The notes: a model not told the origin generated them from the letters alone. A DNA stretch of 47,259 bases from Hyphomicrobiales bacterium (GCA_900473205.1 UCLB01000038.1:1-47259); one strand, 5' to 3'. Positions 7,336 to 17,034 are shown, counted from the first letter of the stretch. Made by a program: numbers and translations.

Positions 7336-8502
7336 TCATGAAGGCAAGTTCGGCACCACGCGGCGGGAGGGGAAAAGCTCTCGTGCAACGGTCATGCCGA
7401 TCAGGGAAAGTGGCAGCGCCAGCATGGCGCCAGCGGCACCCCACATCCATGTCCAGAAAATGATGGCGACGAAGACGAGGAAGGGATTGATTTCCATGTT
7501 CTTTCCAACCACTGCCGGGAATGCCAGGTTTTCCATCAGCAGGTGAATGGTGAAGAACACCATGGCGGGCAGCAGGCCCAGCAGCAGGCTGTCATGGGTC
7601 AGAATGCCGCCAATGGTCAGCGCCAGCGTCATGGCCGTAATGCCGAGGAAAGGCACGAAGCTGGAGAGGAAGGCGAACAGTCCCCACAGGAACGGCATGG
7701 CAAGACCACCCGCATAGGCGATGATGATCATGGTCACGCCAAGCCCCGCATACATCAAAGATGCGGTGGCGAAGTAGGAGCTCAGAACATGTTCGATGGA
7801 GGCGATGGTGCGGATGGTACGCAGGCGCTGGTGGCGCTGCGGAAACGCCATGATGACGGCTTTGCGCAGACGAATGCGGCTGTAGAGGAAGAGAAGCAGT
7901 GCTGCGAAGAAAACCAGTCCCTGCACGATGGCGGGCGTCAGGTTCGAGCCGACCACGGAAATGATATCGCCGCTGCGCGAGAGGATGGATTCAAGCGAGA
8001 TCGAATTCAGACTGAAGGTGGCTGCGGAAAAATTCAGCCATCGCAGGCTTTGCAGATAAGGGACGAAACGATTGATGGCCTTCTCGACAATGTCAGGACC
8101 TTCCGATGCCAGCGTGGACAGCGGATCGATCAGCGAATTGATGACGAGGAAGAAAACGAGGGCAACGGCGGATGAGAGAATTAGCGCCACCGCAAAACCG
8201 GGAATGCCGTAAGAGTTCAGCTTGCCCGCCGCCACGCCGAGGATCATGCCAACCACGATGGCCATGACGATCGGAATGAGAATGATCGACAGTGAGTGAA
8301 TGACGCCCATCAGCACGATCGCGAAGAGCCCAACAATGGACCATGCCACAGCAACATCCAGCGCCTCGCGGCCCAGTGGTTGCTGACTACGCTCATCATC
8401 ATGCGCCGTCGCCAGCGCGCCTCGCATGAAGGGGTCTTTGTGATCCGTGCTGGCAGCAGCGGCTGCACCGTGTTTTCGGTTGGCTATCGTCTGGTCATTC
8501 AT
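7336..8502 (-). CDS. AI-2E family transporter (PerM/UPF0118 family)
   Basis: A 388-residue inner-membrane protein with a hydrophilic N-terminal tail of about 50 residues, then about eight hydrophobic segments including WSIVGLFAIVLMGVIHSL and FVAIIFWTWMWGAAGAML. The family includes the proposed autoinducer-2 exporter TqsA, but many members have other or unknown substrates such as Na+/H+. The large soluble loop between early and late membrane segments (around residues 135-200) and the late P-F-L-G-x-x and W-G-x-x-G-A motifs are typical. GGGGGA precedes the ATG at a good distance. The gene stands alone, with a palindromic repeat upstream. Confidence 0.87.
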   Translation of the reverse strand: MNDQTIANRKHGAAAAASTDHKDPFMRGALATAHDDERSQQPLGREALDVAVAWSIVGLFAIVLMGVIHSLSIILIPIVMAIVVGMILGVAAGKLNSYGIPGFAVALILSSAVALVFFLVINSLIDPLSTLASEGPDIVEKAINRFVPYLQSLRWLNFSAATFSLNSISLESILSRSGDIISVVGSNLTPAIVQGLVFFAALLLFLYSRIRLRKAVIMAFPQRHQRLRTIRTIASIEHVLSSYFATASLMYAGLGVTMIIIAYAGGLAMPFLWGLFAFLSSFVPFLGITAMTLALTIGGILTHDSLLLGLLPAMVFFTIHLLMENLAFPAVVGKNMEINPFLVFVAIIFWTWMWGAAGAMLALPLSLIGMTVARELFPSRRVVPNLPS

Positions 8503-8569
8503 AAACAGTCCCCCATCAAGGCGTATAACGCTCGATGGGGTATGCAGTTCCGGGAGAGGGAATATTTAC

Positions 8570-8738
8570 CTGTGTGGAGAAGGCCCCCTCTGCCTGCCGG
8601 CATCTCCCCCACAAAGGGGGAGACGGATGTGGCACGGTTTTACCCATCTCCGACCCCACTAATAGGGCGATGTTGGGACCACAGGGTTCTCCCCACCTGT
8701 GGGGGAGATGCCGGCAGGCAGAGGGGGCTGCCACACAG
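8570..8738. repeat. 169-bp intergenic element with a perfect 28-bp inverted repeat
   Basis: The left arm 8583-8610 and right arm 8701-8728 are exact reverse complements over 28 bases. A further CTGTGTGG (8570-8577) and CCACACAG (8731-8738) pair lies outside them. Each side also forms its own small hairpin of the CTCCCCC-loop-GGGGGAG kind, at 8604-8622 on the left and ending in GGGGGAG on the right. The element fills most of the 267-bp gap upstream of the AI-2E-family gene. Half copies of similar sequence occur at both window ends. Confidence 0.9.
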
Positions 8739-8769
8739 TAAAACGCCTGCTAGTATCTGCCTCCAGCAA

Positions 8770-9630
8770 TCAAGCCGAAAGCTTCAACCCAATGCCCCAA
8801 GGGTCCTTCACCGCAACGCCGTCGCTCTGCCGTTCCGTGGCGATTTCCAGACGGTCGAGGGCGGCGAGGGCTGTGTCGAGAGCGGCCTTTTCGTTGAACT
8901 TCAGCGAATAGCCGGAAAGGCCGGTCATGTTGATAGTGCGGGCCTGCGCGCCGCGGCTGTTCCAGATGTTGGCGGCGACGTGGTGGTGGTAGGCGCCGGA
9001 GCCGAAGAAGCTGGCGCCGGGATAGCGCGCCATGATTTTCAGGCCCAGCACGTCCTGATAAAACTCGTCTGCCTGCGGAAGATTGCCGACCTGCAGGTGA
9101 ATGTGGCCGATGGCCGTGCCGTCCGCGGCCTTGGCAAAGGTTGCCTTTGGCGCGCTGTCATAGAGTTCCTGAAGGTTCAGCCGCAGCGTGGACATGGCAA
9201 CCGTGCCATCCGGCTGGTAGGTCCATTCGTCCGGCGTGCGGTCGCGGTAGACCTCGATGCCGTTGCCTTCTGGGTCGGCGAGATAGATGGCCTCGCTGAC
9301 CAGATGGTCGGATGCTCCCTGAAGCTGCACATTGTTGTGCGCCACATGCGTCAGCCACAAGGCCAGATCGCTCCGGCTCGGCATCAGGAAGGCCGTGTGG
9401 AAAAGGCCCGCCGCGCTGCTTGGCGCACGAACGACATCATTCGATGTCGTCAGGGTTAGAAGCGGCTGACCGCTAACACCCAGCACCTCGCCGCTGGCGG
9501 ATTTTTCGACGACGGAAAGGCCGATGATCTTCTGATAGAAATCCGACACCAGCGGCAGATCCCGCACCACGAGGTGGGCCTGGCCGACATAGGCGGGCCG
9601 CGTCAGCGCAAATTGCCTGTTTTCACTCAT
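8770..9630 (-). CDS. VOC-family protein with two glyoxalase/dioxygenase domains (CatE-like)
   Basis: A 286-residue member of the vicinal-oxygen-chelate superfamily with two tandem domains. The first begins YVGQAHLVVRDLPLVSDFY (about residue 10) and the second AIGHIHLQVGNLPQADEFYQ (about residue 150). The histidines in GQAH and GHIH and glutamates such as the one in GIEVYRDR are candidate metal ligands. The arrangement resembles Bacillus CatE-type catechol 2,3-dioxygenases, but the substrate cannot be assigned. The start MSENRQF follows GGAGTG; a longer in-frame start would add 16 residues not expected for the family. Confidence 0.85.
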   Translation of the reverse strand: MSENRQFALTRPAYVGQAHLVVRDLPLVSDFYQKIIGLSVVEKSASGEVLGVSGQPLLTLTTSNDVVRAPSSAAGLFHTAFLMPSRSDLALWLTHVAHNNVQLQGASDHLVSEAIYLADPEGNGIEVYRDRTPDEWTYQPDGTVAMSTLRLNLQELYDSAPKATFAKAADGTAIGHIHLQVGNLPQADEFYQDVLGLKIMARYPGASFFGSGAYHHHVAANIWNSRGAQARTINMTGLSGYSLKFNEKAALDTALAALDRLEIATERQSDGVAVKDPWGIGLKLSA

Positions 9631-9768
9631 TGCTTGGCACTCCAAATGCAGCCGTCTGATTGCGGCGATGTTGGCCATACTATGCGCGCGATTGATCGTT
9701 CAGAAAAGATAGCCGTTTGGTGATACTGCGTGTGCTATTTGTTGACAGTCATCGAAGCCGGCCTTGAC

Positions 9769-11028
9769 CTATATGATCTTTGCGGTCTCAAGCTCGGCGA
9801 TCGCCCGTTCTACGCCGTTTTCCAACCGCAATATCTGGCCCAGCGCATGGGCCTTGTTACGCATGGCGGTCGTATCGGCTTTAATGATCGCATCGCGCAT
9901 GGCATGTACCTTGAGTTTTTCACGACTAAGAGCCTTGTCTGCCACCTCAAGCTTGCGCAGGCGCGAGGCCCAGAAAAGCTGATCGCCAAAAACGGGGATA
10001 ACGACCGAGGGAATTCCGGCTCGGCATGCGGCGTTGGTCGTACCCGCGCCGCCATGGTGAACGGCAAGCGCCACACGCGGAAACAACCAGTCATGCGGGG
10101 CTCTCTCTATCATCAGAACATTAGCATCAGCTACGGCGATGTCGTGAAGGCCACCCCAGCCTCTGACCAGCAGCAAGCGCTTTCCCGATTCCTTGACGGC
10201 TTCGATGACAAGCGATGTAAACGTCTCGGCATCGTGATTGAACATGCTTCCAAAACCGACATAGACCGGTGGAGGGCCTGCCTCCAGAAACGCCCGAAGC
10301 GTGTCCGGTGGTTCATAGGACGATGCCTCATCGAGAAACCATGGGCCTGTGACCTTCACCGTATCCGGCCAGTCGCGACCGGGCTCCACCAGCGCTGGAC
10401 TATAGCCAAACAGACTGAGCCGCTTTGTTTGTGGCCCGACATAGGGCCCATGCGCGGGATAGGGCGGTAGTCCAAGTTTTGGGCGCACGACCTCATCATA
10501 GGCCGGTCGATAGACGCGCCAGACCATTTTGCGCATAAGACTGCCAAGCAAATGGTTGACGCCGGATGGCAAACCATAGGCCCAACCGGGCAAAGGCATC
10601 AGCGGCGGGTTGTGAGAGGGCAGGGTCGGTACGACCTGTGTTTCCACCACAGGCAAGGCTAGTTTTTGCCCAAGCGCCTCCGCAAGCAAAAACACCATGC
10701 CATTACCAATCAGCAGATCAGCGCCACGTGCGGCGGCAAGCCCCTGCTCAGGCCAGGTTTCGGAAATATCGCGGAGCCTGTTTTGAAACGCTTTTGCCAT
10801 TGCCAAAGTGCCCAGCGCCTGCTTTTGCAACTTTTCGTCCCCCTGCATCCAGCTAAGAAAATCGCCGGCCAATGGCTCGAAATCCAGACCGTTCCTGACA
10901 ATAAGGTCCTTGCAGGAAGTGTCTGACGCAATGCAGACATCGTGACCGACCTGCTTAAGGCCCGCGCCAAGAGCAATGAGAGGACGAACATCACCTTCTG
11001 TTCCGATCGTGAAAATAACGATTCGCAT
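9769..11028 (-). CDS. UGT-like glycosyltransferase (GT1/GT28 type)
   Basis: A 419-residue GT-B fold glycosyltransferase that should transfer a sugar from a nucleotide donor to a lipid or small-molecule acceptor. The N-terminal Rossmann start MRIVIFTIGTEGDVRPLI is typical of the erythromycin CIII/sterol glucosyltransferase-like group. The C-terminal nucleotide-sugar site appears as FPRVALAVHHGGAGTTNAA followed by GIPSVVIPVFGDQLFWA, the bacterial equivalent of the plant PSPG box. The chosen ATG follows GAGGA at good spacing; the in-frame region upstream has no family features. No export, acceptor or sugar-synthesis gene is adjacent, so the product is unknown. Confidence 0.88.
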   Translation of the reverse strand: MRIVIFTIGTEGDVRPLIALGAGLKQVGHDVCIASDTSCKDLIVRNGLDFEPLAGDFLSWMQGDEKLQKQALGTLAMAKAFQNRLRDISETWPEQGLAAARGADLLIGNGMVFLLAEALGQKLALPVVETQVVPTLPSHNPPLMPLPGWAYGLPSGVNHLLGSLMRKMVWRVYRPAYDEVVRPKLGLPPYPAHGPYVGPQTKRLSLFGYSPALVEPGRDWPDTVKVTGPWFLDEASSYEPPDTLRAFLEAGPPPVYVGFGSMFNHDAETFTSLVIEAVKESGKRLLLVRGWGGLHDIAVADANVLMIERAPHDWLFPRVALAVHHGGAGTTNAACRAGIPSVVIPVFGDQLFWASRLRKLEVADKALSREKLKVHAMRDAIIKADTTAMRNKAHALGQILRLENGVERAIAELETAKII

Positions 11029-11272
11029 GAAAATCCTCGTGGGGTCGCTGTAGGCAATGAACATAGTGCAACGCTGCTTACGCGAGATATCAATCCCAAA
11101 ACATAATGGGCAATTTCCGTGCTCGGACCCGAACGGAACAGAATGCAACGACGCTGTCTTGCTTCAACGTCTGCGACAGTTCCGAATGAAAAGTGAAGAC
11201 TTGTCACGACTGCCGTCTTGTTCCCGTCTCATATTGTCTGCATGATCCGGATATTGATGTGCGAGAACGAAT

Positions 11273-11941
11273 ATGAGTGAACTTTGGCGCTTTGGACGCC
11301 GCTATGATCTTCCTGAAATCGTAGCCGATGGTATTGTGCATGGCGTGGGCATCGTCTTTGCGCTGATTGGTGCTACCGCGCTGATTTTCTACGTCACGCT
11401 CTGGGGCAGTCTCAGCGCCATTGCAGCCGTCTGGGTCTATGCATTCGGCCTCGTCCTGTGCCTGTCCATCTCGTTCACCTACAACATCTGGCCGCATTCC
11501 AATGTGAAGTGGTATCTGCGGCGGCTGGATCATTCCGGCATCTTCATTCTCATTGCCGCCACCTACACGCCCATCCTGCAACGCGGCATTGAAGACCCTT
11601 TCATCGCCGTCACCCTGTTTGGCATATGGGTCGCCGCCATCTCGGGCATTCTTCTGAAATGCTTCTTCCCCGGCCGGTTTGATCGCCTGACCATCCTGCT
11701 TTATCTCGCCATGGGCTGGAGCGGTGTCATGGTGGCGGATCGCCTGTCCTACCATCTGCCGCCCGTCAGCCTGTGGCTCATCGTCATTGGCGGCATCATT
11801 TATTCCATGGGCGTCATCTTCCATGTGTGGGAACGCCTGCGGTTCCAGAATGCCATCTGGCACGGCTTCGTCGTTGTGGCCGCCGCCGTGCATTATACCG
11901 CCGTCATGACCAGCTTCAGCATGACCCCGATCACGGCCTGA
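11273..11941 (+). CDS. trhA: Hemolysin III/TrhA family membrane protein (PAQR)
   Basis: A 222-residue integral membrane protein with seven hydrophobic segments and the PAQR signatures: EIVADGIVHGVGI near the start, LDHSGIFILIAATYTPIL in the middle and HYTAVM near the C-terminus, giving the conserved Asp/His set that can bind zinc. Despite the name hemolysin III, the family is regarded as membrane-homeostasis or receptor-like hydrolases rather than proven toxins; bacterial TrhA has been linked to membrane lipid balance. It is divergent from the glycosyltransferase gene across a 244-bp spacer that must hold both promoters. A weak GAGAACGA ribosome site precedes the ATG. Confidence 0.9.
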   Translation: MSELWRFGRRYDLPEIVADGIVHGVGIVFALIGATALIFYVTLWGSLSAIAAVWVYAFGLVLCLSISFTYNIWPHSNVKWYLRRLDHSGIFILIAATYTPILQRGIEDPFIAVTLFGIWVAAISGILLKCFFPGRFDRLTILLYLAMGWSGVMVADRLSYHLPPVSLWLIVIGGIIYSMGVIFHVWERLRFQNAIWHGFVVVAAAVHYTAVMTSFSMTPITA

Positions 11942-12025
11942 CACCTGGTACGGCGTAAAACCGCTACACAGTTTCGCGACTTGCTTTATGCTGGTCGTGA
12001 AATTGATTTGCAGCGGATATCAAGC

Positions 12026-12529
12026 ATGACCATCGAAATACGCGACGCCACCGTCGACGATCTTCCCGGCATCATGGAGATTTACAACGACGCGGTGTTG
12101 AACACGACCGCCATCTGGAACGAGATTCTGGTCGATCTGGATAACCGCAAGGAGTGGTTCAAGGCCCGTAAGGATCGCGGCTTCCCGGTCATCGTCGCTA
12201 TCAAGGATAGTGCCGTTGCCGGATACGCCTCCTACGGAGACTGGCGCGCTTTCGATGGTTACCGCCACACCCGCGAACATTCCATCTATGTCGACAAGAA
12301 TGCCCGTGGTTTGGGCCTCGGCAGGACTTTGATGCAGGCGCTGATCGACCACGCCAAAACCAACGACGTCCACGTCCTCATCGGTGCCATCGAATCCGAA
12401 AACACCGCCTCCATCCGCCTCCACGAAGCCATGGGCTTCCGCATCGCTGGCCAGTTTTCCGAGGTTGGAAAGAAGTTCGGTCGTTGGCTGGACCTGACCT
12501 GCATGGAACTCAAGCTTCCATCGGCGTGA
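12026..12529 (+). CDS. GNAT N-acetyltransferase (phosphinothricin/methionine sulfoximine acetyltransferase-like)
   Basis: A 167-residue GNAT enzyme that acetylates an amine using acetyl-CoA. It starts MTIEIRDATVDDLPGIMEIY and has the PAT/MnaT-like features of this subgroup: TTAIWNE early in the chain, GYASYGDWRAFDGYRHT and EHSIYVDKNARGLGLGRTLM, in which the Arg-Gly-x-Gly-x-Gly stretch is the acetyl-CoA pyrophosphate loop. Relatives acetylate phosphinothricin, methionine sulfoximine or related L-amino acids, serving detoxification. The start follows GCGGAT; an in-frame ATG 15 codons upstream is less likely. The last 20 bases overlap the end of the convergent ftrA-like gene. Confidence 0.87.
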   Translation: MTIEIRDATVDDLPGIMEIYNDAVLNTTAIWNEILVDLDNRKEWFKARKDRGFPVIVAIKDSAVAGYASYGDWRAFDGYRHTREHSIYVDKNARGLGLGRTLMQALIDHAKTNDVHVLIGAIESENTASIRLHEAMGFRIAGQFSEVGKKFGRWLDLTCMELKLPSA

Positions 12530-13511
12530 GGTTTCTCGTGCCAAAGCGTTCGCGGTAGGCCGCAGGCGTGGTGGAAAATTGCTGGCGGAAGTGGTGGCGC
12601 AGATTGGCGGCACTGCCGAGCCCGCTGGTTTGCGCAATGGTCTCTATGCCAAGCCGGGATGTTTCCAGCAGGTCTTTGGCCTTGGAAAGCCGTTGCAGGA
12701 GGAGCCATTTGGCGGGCGTCGTGCCAGTCGCGGCTTCGAACCGACGCAGGAATGTGCGGTTGCTCATGCCTGCCATGTTCGCCAGCCGCGCAACGGTATA
12801 ATCCTCTGTCAGTCTCGCCTGCATGGCATCCAGCAGCGGGCCAAGCCGCGCCTTCTCATGCGGTTCGGGAACGGCCTTGTCGATGAATTGTGCCTGTCCG
12901 CCATCGCGGTGCGGCACCACGACAAGCCGTCGCGCCACCATATTGGCGGCCTTGGTGCCGAAATCGCGGCGGATCAGATGCAGGCAGAGGTCTATGCCCG
13001 CCGCACTTCCAGCCGCCGTCAGTACGGTGCCGCCATCGACATACAGCACATCAGGCAACACTTCGATTTCGCTGAATTGCGTTTTGAGACTGTCGGTATA
13101 GCGCCAATGCGTGGTGGCCTGCCGGCCATTCAAGAGACCTGCCGCCGCCAGAATGAAGACGCCGGAGCAGAGCGACAGAACCCGCGCGCCATTCTCATGT
13201 GCTTTGCGCAATGCCGCGCACAGAGCCTCTGGTACCGGCTCATAAATACCGCGCCAGCCCGGCACGATGATCGTGCCCGCCTGCTTAAGCAAATCCAGCC
13301 CGCCATCCGTTACGAAACGCAGGCCGCCCACCGCGCGCATCTCGCCCTCATCCACGGCGGCCACGGCAAAGCGATACCAGTCCTCCCCCATTTCCGGGCG
13401 GGAAAGCCCGAAGATTTCAACGGCAACGCCGAACTCGAACGTGCAAAGCCCGTCATAGGCAAGGGCAACGACAAGGCGGTTGGGCGCGGTGGCTCTCTGC
13501 GGCTTTGGCAT
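12510..13511 (-). CDS. ftrA: FtrA/GlxA-type AraC-family transcriptional regulator
   Basis: A 333-residue regulator with an N-terminal DJ-1/PfpI-like domain (LVVALAYDGLCTFEFGVAVE...; the Cys in SLCSGVFILAAAG is at the nucleophile-elbow position) and a C-terminal AraC double helix-turn-helix (YTVARLANMAGMSNRTFLRR...GLGSAANLRHHFRQQF). GlxA-type regulators sense small metabolites through the DJ-1-like domain, though the ligand is rarely known. It is divergent from a rhodanese gene across 89 bases, a pairing I recall from other proteobacteria, and probably regulates it. The start at 13511 (MPKPQRAT) is chosen over one ten codons upstream; neither has a strong ribosome site. Confidence 0.85.
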   Translation of the reverse strand: MPKPQRATAPNRLVVALAYDGLCTFEFGVAVEIFGLSRPEMGEDWYRFAVAAVDEGEMRAVGGLRFVTDGGLDLLKQAGTIIVPGWRGIYEPVPEALCAALRKAHENGARVLSLCSGVFILAAAGLLNGRQATTHWRYTDSLKTQFSEIEVLPDVLYVDGGTVLTAAGSAAGIDLCLHLIRRDFGTKAANMVARRLVVVPHRDGGQAQFIDKAVPEPHEKARLGPLLDAMQARLTEDYTVARLANMAGMSNRTFLRRFEAATGTTPAKWLLLQRLSKAKDLLETSRLGIETIAQTSGLGSAANLRHHFRQQFSTTPAAYRERFGTRNLTPMEA

Positions 13512-13600
13512 GATGTTTACGATATATGGCAATCGTGCCATCTGCCAGTCTTTTTATGTTCAGCGTAAAGTTCGGCTAATAGCCCTGAAAGGAGAAGCCC

Positions 13601-14011
13601 ATGAGCTACGTATCGGACATTCCCGCCGCACCGTCACAGGTCGTCATCGACCATTTCTCACGCAGGCTCTCGGTCGAGACGGATTGCGCGGATGTGTCAG
13701 CGTCCATCAAAAAGGGAGAGCAGGATTTCGTTCTCTTGCATGTCGTCGGGTCTGCGGAAACCTTCGCCCGCAAGCATATTCCCGGCGCCATTCATCTGCG
13801 TCACGCGGATATCACCGCAGACCGCATAGCGCAGTGGCCGAACGATACACTGTTCGTGGTCTATTGCGCCGGACCTCACTGCAATGGTGCCGATCAGGCC
13901 GCGCTGAAGCTCGCACGTTTGGGGCGACCAGTGAAAATCATGATCGGCGGGATCACGGGATGGGAGGATGAGGGATTTGCGTTTGCCTCCGGTGAGGCTG
14001 AGGCGGCGTGA
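13601..14011 (+). CDS. Rhodanese-like sulfurtransferase domain protein
   Basis: A single-domain rhodanese of 136 residues, cytoplasmic with no signal peptide. The substrate-entry motif GAIHLRHADI and the active-site loop VVYCAGPHCNGA are visible; Cys89 is the expected persulfide-carrying residue and Cys94 is a second cysteine in the same loop. The family moves sulfane sulfur to cyanide, thiols or protein partners. AAGGAGAAG lies directly upstream of the ATG. It is divergent from the ftrA-like regulator, whose product likely controls it. A strong hairpin at 14031-14060 follows the gene and is shared with msrB. Confidence 0.87.
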   Translation: MSYVSDIPAAPSQVVIDHFSRRLSVETDCADVSASIKKGEQDFVLLHVVGSAETFARKHIPGAIHLRHADITADRIAQWPNDTLFVVYCAGPHCNGADQAALKLARLGRPVKIMIGGITGWEDEGFAFASGEAEAA

Positions 14012-14030
14012 TCGCATCGCCAATATCAAA

Positions 14031-14060
14031 AGCCACGCCATCCGTAAGGGTGACGTGGCT
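14031..14060. terminator. Bidirectional terminator-like hairpin between rhodanese gene and msrB
   Basis: AGCCACG (14031-14037) pairs with CGTGGCT (14054-14060), and inside it CATCC pairs with GGGTG around a GTAA loop. The hairpin lies between the converging rhodanese and msrB genes. The T-run is short (CTGTTAATCT), so termination may be imperfect. Confidence 0.55.
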
Positions 14061-14083
14061 CTGTTAATCTGTCTATGCGACGC

Positions 14084-14494
14084 TCAATCCTGAGCTTCGA
14101 ACACCATCGAGTGGCCATTGATGCAGTAACGCAGGCCTGTCGGTGGCGGGCCGTCGGGGAAGACGTGGCCAAGGTGGCCGCCGCAATTGGCGCAGCGGAT
14201 TTCGGTGCGCACCATGCCGAAGGCGTTGTCGCGATGTTCGGTCACCGCATCCGCTTTCACCGGTTCGAAATAGCTTGGCCAGCCGCAACCTGCATCGAAT
14301 TTCGTGTCCGAGATAAACAAAGGCTCATCGCAGGCGGCGCAGCGGTAGAGGCCTTTTTCGGTGCTGTTCCAGTATGGACCGGTAAAAGGGCGCTCCGTGC
14401 CGTGTTCGCGCAGAATGTGAAACTGCTCGGGCGTCAGTTCCTCGCGCCATTGCGCATCGGACTTGGTGATTTTGGGTGATTTGAGATCGCTCAT
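14084..14494 (-). CDS. msrB: Peptide-methionine (R)-S-oxide reductase MsrB
   Basis: A 136-residue enzyme that reduces methionine-R-sulfoxide in oxidised proteins. Zinc-binding cysteine pairs are Cys52/Cys55 (RCAAC) and Cys101/Cys104 (RCANC). The catalytic Cys124 sits in RYCINGHSM, where many MsrB proteins have RYCINSASL, and Cys70 in AGCGWPS is in the position of a resolving cysteine. No signal peptide is present, so it acts in the cytoplasm. It is divergent from mrpA across 188 bases; its start is preceded by AGGATC. The zinc sites and length agree with the standard type. Confidence 0.94.
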   Translation of the reverse strand: MSDLKSPKITKSDAQWREELTPEQFHILREHGTERPFTGPYWNSTEKGLYRCAACDEPLFISDTKFDAGCGWPSYFEPVKADAVTEHRDNAFGMVRTEIRCANCGGHLGHVFPDGPPPTGLRYCINGHSMVFEAQD

Positions 14495-14682
14495 CAGGAG
14501 ATCCTTTCGTTTGTCCCCAAGATAGTGTCTCAGCTTCCCTGTTAAAAGAGCATGCGGCTTTAACAGGGGATAAAGACCTTGTTATCGTCTGCGCAATCGA
14601 AAAGAGTTGAGGCATATGTCGCCTTGCCCTAATTGAGAAACAATAAAACAAGGCCGCAAAAGCGGCGGGGCTGGGAGACGAG

Positions 14683-17034
14683 ATGATTGCCAATGTCACG
14701 CTGTTGACATTTATCGTGCTGTTTTTGCCGTTCATCACGGCACTATGCGCGCCCCTGGCCGTCGCGAAACTGGGCTCCAATGCTGCCTGGCTGTTGGCGC
14801 TCGCACCCGCTTTGGCTTTCGCCCATTTCCTTGGTTTTATCCCGGCAATCGCGGCAGGTGAGGTCGTCACCGGCGGTTATATCTGGGTGCCCAGCTTTAA
14901 TCTCAGCTTTTCCTGGTTTATCGACGGCCTGTCTCTCACCTTTGCGCTGCTCATCACCGGCATCGGCACGCTGATCGTGCTCTACGCGGGCGGTTACATG
15001 AAAGGCCATGCGCAGCAAGGGCGGTTCATGGCCTTTCTGCTGCTGTTCATGGGCGCGATGCTGGGCGTGGTTGTGTCGGACAGTCTTCTGATGCTCTTCG
15101 TCTATTGGGAACTGACATCGATCACCTCTTTCCTGCTGATCGGCTTCGATCATCGCCGCGAAGCCTCGCGCCGTGCGGCCTTGCAGGCGCTGGTGGTGAC
15201 GGGCGGTGGCGGGCTGGCGCTTTTGGCAGGCCTCATCTTCATCTGGAACATCAGCGGCACCACGCAACTGTCCCTTCTGGTGCATGGCAATGACGTGCTG
15301 CGCCAGAGCCCGTTCTACTTCGCCACGCTGCTTTTGGTGCTGGGCGGAGCCTTCACCAAATCGGCGCAGTTTCCGTTCCACTTCTGGCTACCCAACGCCA
15401 TGGAAGCGCCGACGCCGGTCTCGGCCTATCTGCATTCCGCCACCATGGTCAAAGCTGGCGTCTATCTGCTGATGCGGCTCAACCCGGTCATGGGTGAAAC
15501 GGCGGCATGGGAAATCCTGCTGCCTTTCTTCGGCGGGCTGACGATGCTGACTGGCGCATTCCTCGCCATCCGCCAGAGCGATCTCAAGCTGATGCTGGCC
15601 TACACGACCGTCTCGTCGCTCGGCCTGCTGGTCATGCTCACGGGCTTCGGCACTGAACATGCCATCGAGGCGGCGGTGCTCTACCTCGTCGCCCATTCGC
15701 TGTTCAAAGGCGCTCTTTTCATGGTCGCAGGCATCATCGATCACGAGGCGGGAACGCGGGATGTGACGAAGCTTGGCGGTCTGCGCAAGGCCATGCCCAT
15801 CACCTTCATCGCGGCCATGGCGGCGGCCATCTCCATGGCGGGGCTGCCGCCATTCCTTGGCTTTCTGGCCAAGGAAGAAATCTATTATGCGCTGGCGCAT
15901 GCCAATCCGCGCGCCATTCTCTTCACCGGCATCGCCATCATTGGCAATGCGTTGATGCTGGCTATTGCCTTTGCCGTGGCGCTGAAACCCTTTGTCGGGA
16001 AGCTGAAGAACACCCCGAAACACGCCCATGAAGGCCCGGTTCTGCTGTGGCTCGGCCCCGCCGTTCTGGCGCTGTGCGGTCTTCTCGCCGCGCTGTTCTC
16101 AGGGACGTTCCACGCAGGCATCTCCACACCCATGGCCTCCGCAATCGCGGGCGAAAGCCGTGGCGTGGAGATGTCGCTCATCCCGCATATCGGCGTTCCC
16201 CTGGCGCTCTCGCTCTTCACCGTGGCGCTTGGTGTGATGGTTTATACGAGGCTCGCCACCGCACGCCACCTCATGGCCCGCTCGCTGGCTGCCGCCGGGC
16301 CGGGGCCGGACAAGGCCTTCGATGCCGTCATCGCCGGCCTCGTCAAACTGTCCTTCCAGGTCACGCGCATGATTCAGCCGGGCAGGCTGGAGTTTTACGT
16401 CACCGCCACCTTCGCCATCATCGCGCTGGTTCTGCTGGTGCCGCTGTTTGCCTATGGTGAGCTACCCGCCATGCCCGCCTGGCCAGCCGATATCCAGCTG
16501 CACGAACTCACCTTCATCGCCATTGCCATCATCGGCCTCGTCGCGGTGCTGACGGCAGCCAGCCGCCTCACCGCCATCGTCGCGCTCGGCATTCAGGGTT
16601 TTGCCGTGGCGGTGCTGTTCCTACTGTTCGGTGCGCCGGATCTGTCCTTCACCCAGTTCATGGTGGAAACGCTCTCCGTCGTCATTTTCACGCTGGTCAT
16701 GACCCGCCTGCGCCTCTCGCCTTCCGATCACCGCAGCCTGCGCCAGAAACTGCTGGATGGCACCATTGCCCTTGCCTGTGGCACGGGCTTTTCCCTGATG
16801 CTGCTGAAAGCAACCCAGCAACCCTTCAACACCAGCCTCAGCGATTTCTTCGGTGCCTATTCCAAGCTTATTGCCCACGGAAACAATGTGGTAAATGTCA
16901 TCATCGTGGATTTCCGCGGCACAGATACGCTGGGCGAAATCGCGGTGGTGATGATCACCGGTCTTGCCATTCTGGCACTGATCCGCATTCGCTCGAAGCC
17001 CGCGACGCGTAGTGGCAAGGAGGGCAGGGCATGA
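14683..17034 (+). CDS. mrpA: Mrp/Pha monovalent cation:proton antiporter subunit A
   Basis: The largest subunit (783 residues) of the multi-subunit Mrp antiporter that expels Na+ or K+ in exchange for protons, helping pH and salt tolerance. The N-terminal two thirds are NuoL-like with the proton-channel core (for example [20 protein letters not shown] and [20 protein letters not shown]). The C-terminal part holds the MbhD/DUF4040-like stretch [14 protein letters not shown] (near residue 650) and the MbhE-like stretch [17 protein letters not shown] (near residue 736). About 20 membrane helices are expected. GGGAGACGAG precedes the ATG. Its stop codon overlaps the mrpB start (ATGA). In rhizobia the homologous operon is also called pha. 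Confidence 0.95.
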   Translation: MIANVTLLTFIVLFLPFITALCAPLAVAKLGSNAAWLLALAPALAFAHFLGFIPAIAAGEVVTGGYIWVPSFNLSFSWFIDGLSLTFALLITGIGTLIVLYAGGYMKGHAQQGRFMAFLLLFMGAMLGVVVSDSLLMLFVYWELTSITSFLLIGFDHRREASRRAALQALVVTGGGGLALLAGLIFIWNISGTTQLSLLVHGNDVLRQSPFYFATLLLVLGGAFTKSAQFPFHFWLPNAMEAPTPVSAYLHSATMVKAGVYLLMRLNPVMGETAAWEILLPFFGGLTMLTGAFLAIRQSDLKLMLAYTTVSSLGLLVMLTGFGTEHAIEAAVLYLVAHSLFKGALFMVAGIIDHEAGTRDVTKLGGLRKAMPITFIAAMAAAISMAGLPPFLGFLAKEEIYYALAHANPRAILFTGIAIIGNALMLAIAFAVALKPFVGKLKNTPKHAHEGPVLLWLGPAVLALCGLLAALFSGTFHAGISTPMASAIAGESRGVEMSLIPHIGVPLALSLFTVALGVMVYTRLATARHLMARSLAAAGPGPDKAFDAVIAGLVKLSFQVTRMIQPGRLEFYVTATFAIIALVLLVPLFAYGELPAMPAWPADIQLHELTFIAIAIIGLVAVLTAASRLTAIVALGIQGFAVAVLFLLFGAPDLSFTQFMVETLSVVIFTLVMTRLRLSPSDHRSLRQKLLDGTIALACGTGFSLMLLKATQQPFNTSLSDFFGAYSKLIAHGNNVVNVIIVDFRGTDTLGEIAVVMITGLAILALIRIRSKPATRSGKEGRA

